This document shows, piece by piece, positions 62,439 through 64,000 of a DNA stretch of 64,000 nucleotides. The stretch's first letter is position 1. Every line of letters begins with the position of its first letter. The notes beneath the pieces were generated by a model. It worked only from the letters and a program-made list of their open reading frames with translations. It was not told the origin of the DNA and searched no databases. Made by a program: the position numbers and the translations under genes. The stretch comes from Bifidobacteriaceae bacterium UBA2724 (lineage in GTDB: Bacteria; Actinomycetota; Actinomycetes; Actinomycetales; Bifidobacteriaceae), in NCBI GenBank assembly GCA_002353815.1, contig DEKK01000003.1, forward strand, positions 37,464-101,463, written 5' to 3'.

Positions 62439-63638
62439 ATGGCAAAGGCCAAGTACGAGCGCACCAAGCCGCACGTTAACATCGGTACGATCGGTCACGT
62501 CGATCACGGTAAGACGACCCTGACCGCCGCTATCTCCAAGGTTCTGCACGAAGAGTACCCGGATCTCAACCCTGAGTACGACTTCGACCAGATTGATTCC
62601 GCTCCTGAAGAGAAGGACCGCGGTATCACCATCAACATCGCCCACATCGAGTACCAGACCGCGAAGCGTCACTACGCTCACGTGGACTGCCCTGGCCACG
62701 CCGACTTCGTGAAGAACATGATCACCGGCGCTGCTCAGATGGATGGTGCTATCCTCGTTGTCGCCGCCACCGATGGCCCGATGGCTCAGACCCGCGAGCA
62801 CGTTCTGCTCGCTCGTCAGGTGGGTGTCCCGAAGATCCTCGTCGCCCTCAACAAGTGCGATATGGTCGACGATGAAGAACTCATCGAGCTCGTGGAAGAG
62901 GAAGTCCGCGACCTGCTCGACGAGAACGGCTTCGACCGCGATTGCCCGGTCATCCGTACCTCCGCATACGGCGCTCTCCATGATGACGCTCCGGACCACG
63001 AGAAGTGGGTCCAGACCGTCAAGGACCTCATGGATGCCGTCGACGATTACATCCCGACCCCGGTTCACGACCTTGACAAGCCGTTCCTGATGCCTATCGA
63101 GGACGTCTTCACCATCTCCGGCCGTGGCACCGTCGTCACCGGTCGTGTTGAGCGCGGCCAGCTCCCCGTCAACACCGAAGTCGAGATCGTCGGCCTCCGT
63201 CCGACCCAGAAGACCACCGTCACCTCCATCGAGACCTTCCACAAGACGATGGACAGCGCCGAGGCTGGCGACAACACCGGTCTTCTGCTCCGCGGCATCA
63301 ACCGCGACCAGGTCGAGCGTGGCCAGGTCGTCGCCAAGCCCGGTTCCGTGACTCCTCACCACAAGTTCGAGGCTGAGGTCTACGTCCTCACCAAGGACGA
63401 AGGTGGCCGTCACTCGCCGTTCTTCTCCAACTACCGACCGCAGTTCTACTTCCGCACCACCGACGTCACCGGCGTCATCACGCTGCCGGAAGGCGTCGAG
63501 ATGGTTCAGCCTGGCGATCACGCAACGTTCACCGTTGAGCTGATCCAGCCGGTCGCTATGGAACAGGGCCTCACCTTCGCAGTTCGCGAAGGCGGCCACA
63601 CCGTGGGCTCCGGTCGTGTCACCAAGATCATCGAGTAG
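62439..63638 (+). CDS. tuf: Elongation factor Tu
   Basis: 399 residues. GTP-binding motifs GHVDHGKTTL (near 19), DCPGHADFVKNM and NKCD are intact, and the AKAKYERTKPHVNIGTIGH N terminus is typical of bifidobacterial Tu. The ATG has AGGAGGACAT in front, a strong site. Codon use is very biased towards GCC/CTC/AAG, as for a highly expressed gene. A strong terminator follows after about 110 bases. Confidence 0.98.
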   Translation: MAKAKYERTKPHVNIGTIGHVDHGKTTLTAAISKVLHEEYPDLNPEYDFDQIDSAPEEKDRGITINIAHIEYQTAKRHYAHVDCPGHADFVKNMITGAAQMDGAILVVAATDGPMAQTREHVLLARQVGVPKILVALNKCDMVDDEELIELVEEEVRDLLDENGFDRDCPVIRTSAYGALHDDAPDHEKWVQTVKDLMDAVDDYIPTPVHDLDKPFLMPIEDVFTISGRGTVVTGRVERGQLPVNTEVEIVGLRPTQKTTVTSIETFHKTMDSAEAGDNTGLLLRGINRDQVERGQVVAKPGSVTPHHKFEAEVYVLTKDEGGRHSPFFSNYRPQFYFRTTDVTGVITLPEGVEMVQPGDHATFTVELIQPVAMEQGLTFAVREGGHTVGSGRVTKIIE

Positions 63639-63748
63639 TCTTCTGACTTACGTGTGATCACCGTGGCTTCTCAACACGCCGCGCTTCGCTGAGCGCGTGG
63701 AACAGCGAGAGGCCATCGGTAGGCGATACGTCGCACATACGGATATGG

Positions 63749-63781
63749 ATCCCAGACACCGCAAGGTGTCTGGGATTTTTG
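63749..63781 (+). terminator. Intrinsic terminator after tuf
   Basis: ATCCCAGACACC / GGTGTCTGGGAT with a GCAA loop, followed by TTTTTG. Confidence 0.95.
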
Positions 63782-64000
63782 TATATCAAAGCATGGTGGG
63801 CATGTGCCGGACATGGTGGCATGGCCGGTTCTCCTTTGTAAGTCCACAAGCCCGATACGTGCCACGATGATGTCGTTATCCGCACGAACGGCGCGTGGGG
63901 CACATGTGGCGGGCGGTGTCATGACCCGGCGTCGACCTGCAAGTATGTCCACGGCGATGGATGGCTCGCTGCTTTTTTCGTTTCGCAATGGTCCGCTGCA
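63782..64000. other. Non-coding end of window
   Basis: No frame here has a ribosome binding site or recognisable protein; nothing else is seen before the window ends. Confidence 0.4.

Overview
The window reads as chromosomal DNA of a bifidobacterium (Actinobacteria, high G+C). The reasons are the rpsL-rpsG-fusA-tuf block with strongly actinobacterial proteins, GTG and TTG starts, A/G-rich ribosome binding sites, TAGACT/TATAGT-type -10 boxes sometimes placed exactly 7 nt before a start codon (leaderless genes), and the combination of PurT, single-chain PurL, LuxS and a Cbs/MetB pair. The species cannot be fixed from the sequence alone. I see no phage, insertion sequence, CRISPR array, rRNA operon or origin; almost everything is ordinary chromosome.

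Layout. 1-2.4 kb: the end of an unknown repeat-containing protein, an RluA-type pseudouridine synthase and coaX. 2.5-8.3 kb: a five-gene peptide-type ABC importer operon whose binding protein is membrane-anchored instead of being a lipoprotein; a large palindrome lies at its promoter. 8.35-11.1 kb: a sulfur amino-acid unit (cystathionine beta-synthase-like enzyme, then cystathionine gamma-synthase/lyase) preceded by a leaderless 10-residue peptide ending Cys-Cys-Cys-Arg and by competing RNA hairpins, i.e. a probable cysteine-responsive attenuator. 11.3-19.8 kb: recQ, luxS, alr, dgt, a decayed glycosyltransferase remnant and dnaG. 19.8-26 kb: a MerR-type regulator divergent from a two-subunit ABC exporter, with a MerR-type operator inside a 19-bp promoter spacer, then a cytidylate-kinase-like gene.

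26.1-49.4 kb is dominated by de novo purine synthesis in three groups: purE-purK (+), purF-purM-purD (-) and purT-purC-purL (-). Between them sit a Fur/Zur-family regulator, a metal-binding lipoprotein with palindromic boxes upstream, and a block of envelope-associated genes: a transmembrane Ser/Thr protein kinase, a small single-pass protein and a 1096-residue Ig-like surface protein in one overlapping operon, then two conserved-looking membrane proteins of unknown function. 49.5-59 kb holds a glycosyltransferase, tRNA-His, an unknown membrane protein, an RlmA-type rRNA methyltransferase, an aspartate-rich repeat protein and a MacB-type ABC ATPase with its FtsX-like permease. 59.2-63.6 kb is the translation block rpsL, rpsG, fusA, tuf.

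The strongest candidates for under-described biology are the poly-cysteine leader/attenuator before the transsulfuration genes (8.39-8.65 kb), the kinase/small-TM/Ig-protein operon (34.65-40.07 kb), the MerR-controlled exporter with a duplicated extracytoplasmic insert (21.0-25.3 kb), and the repeat-rich leader of the membrane protein gene at 41.7 kb.
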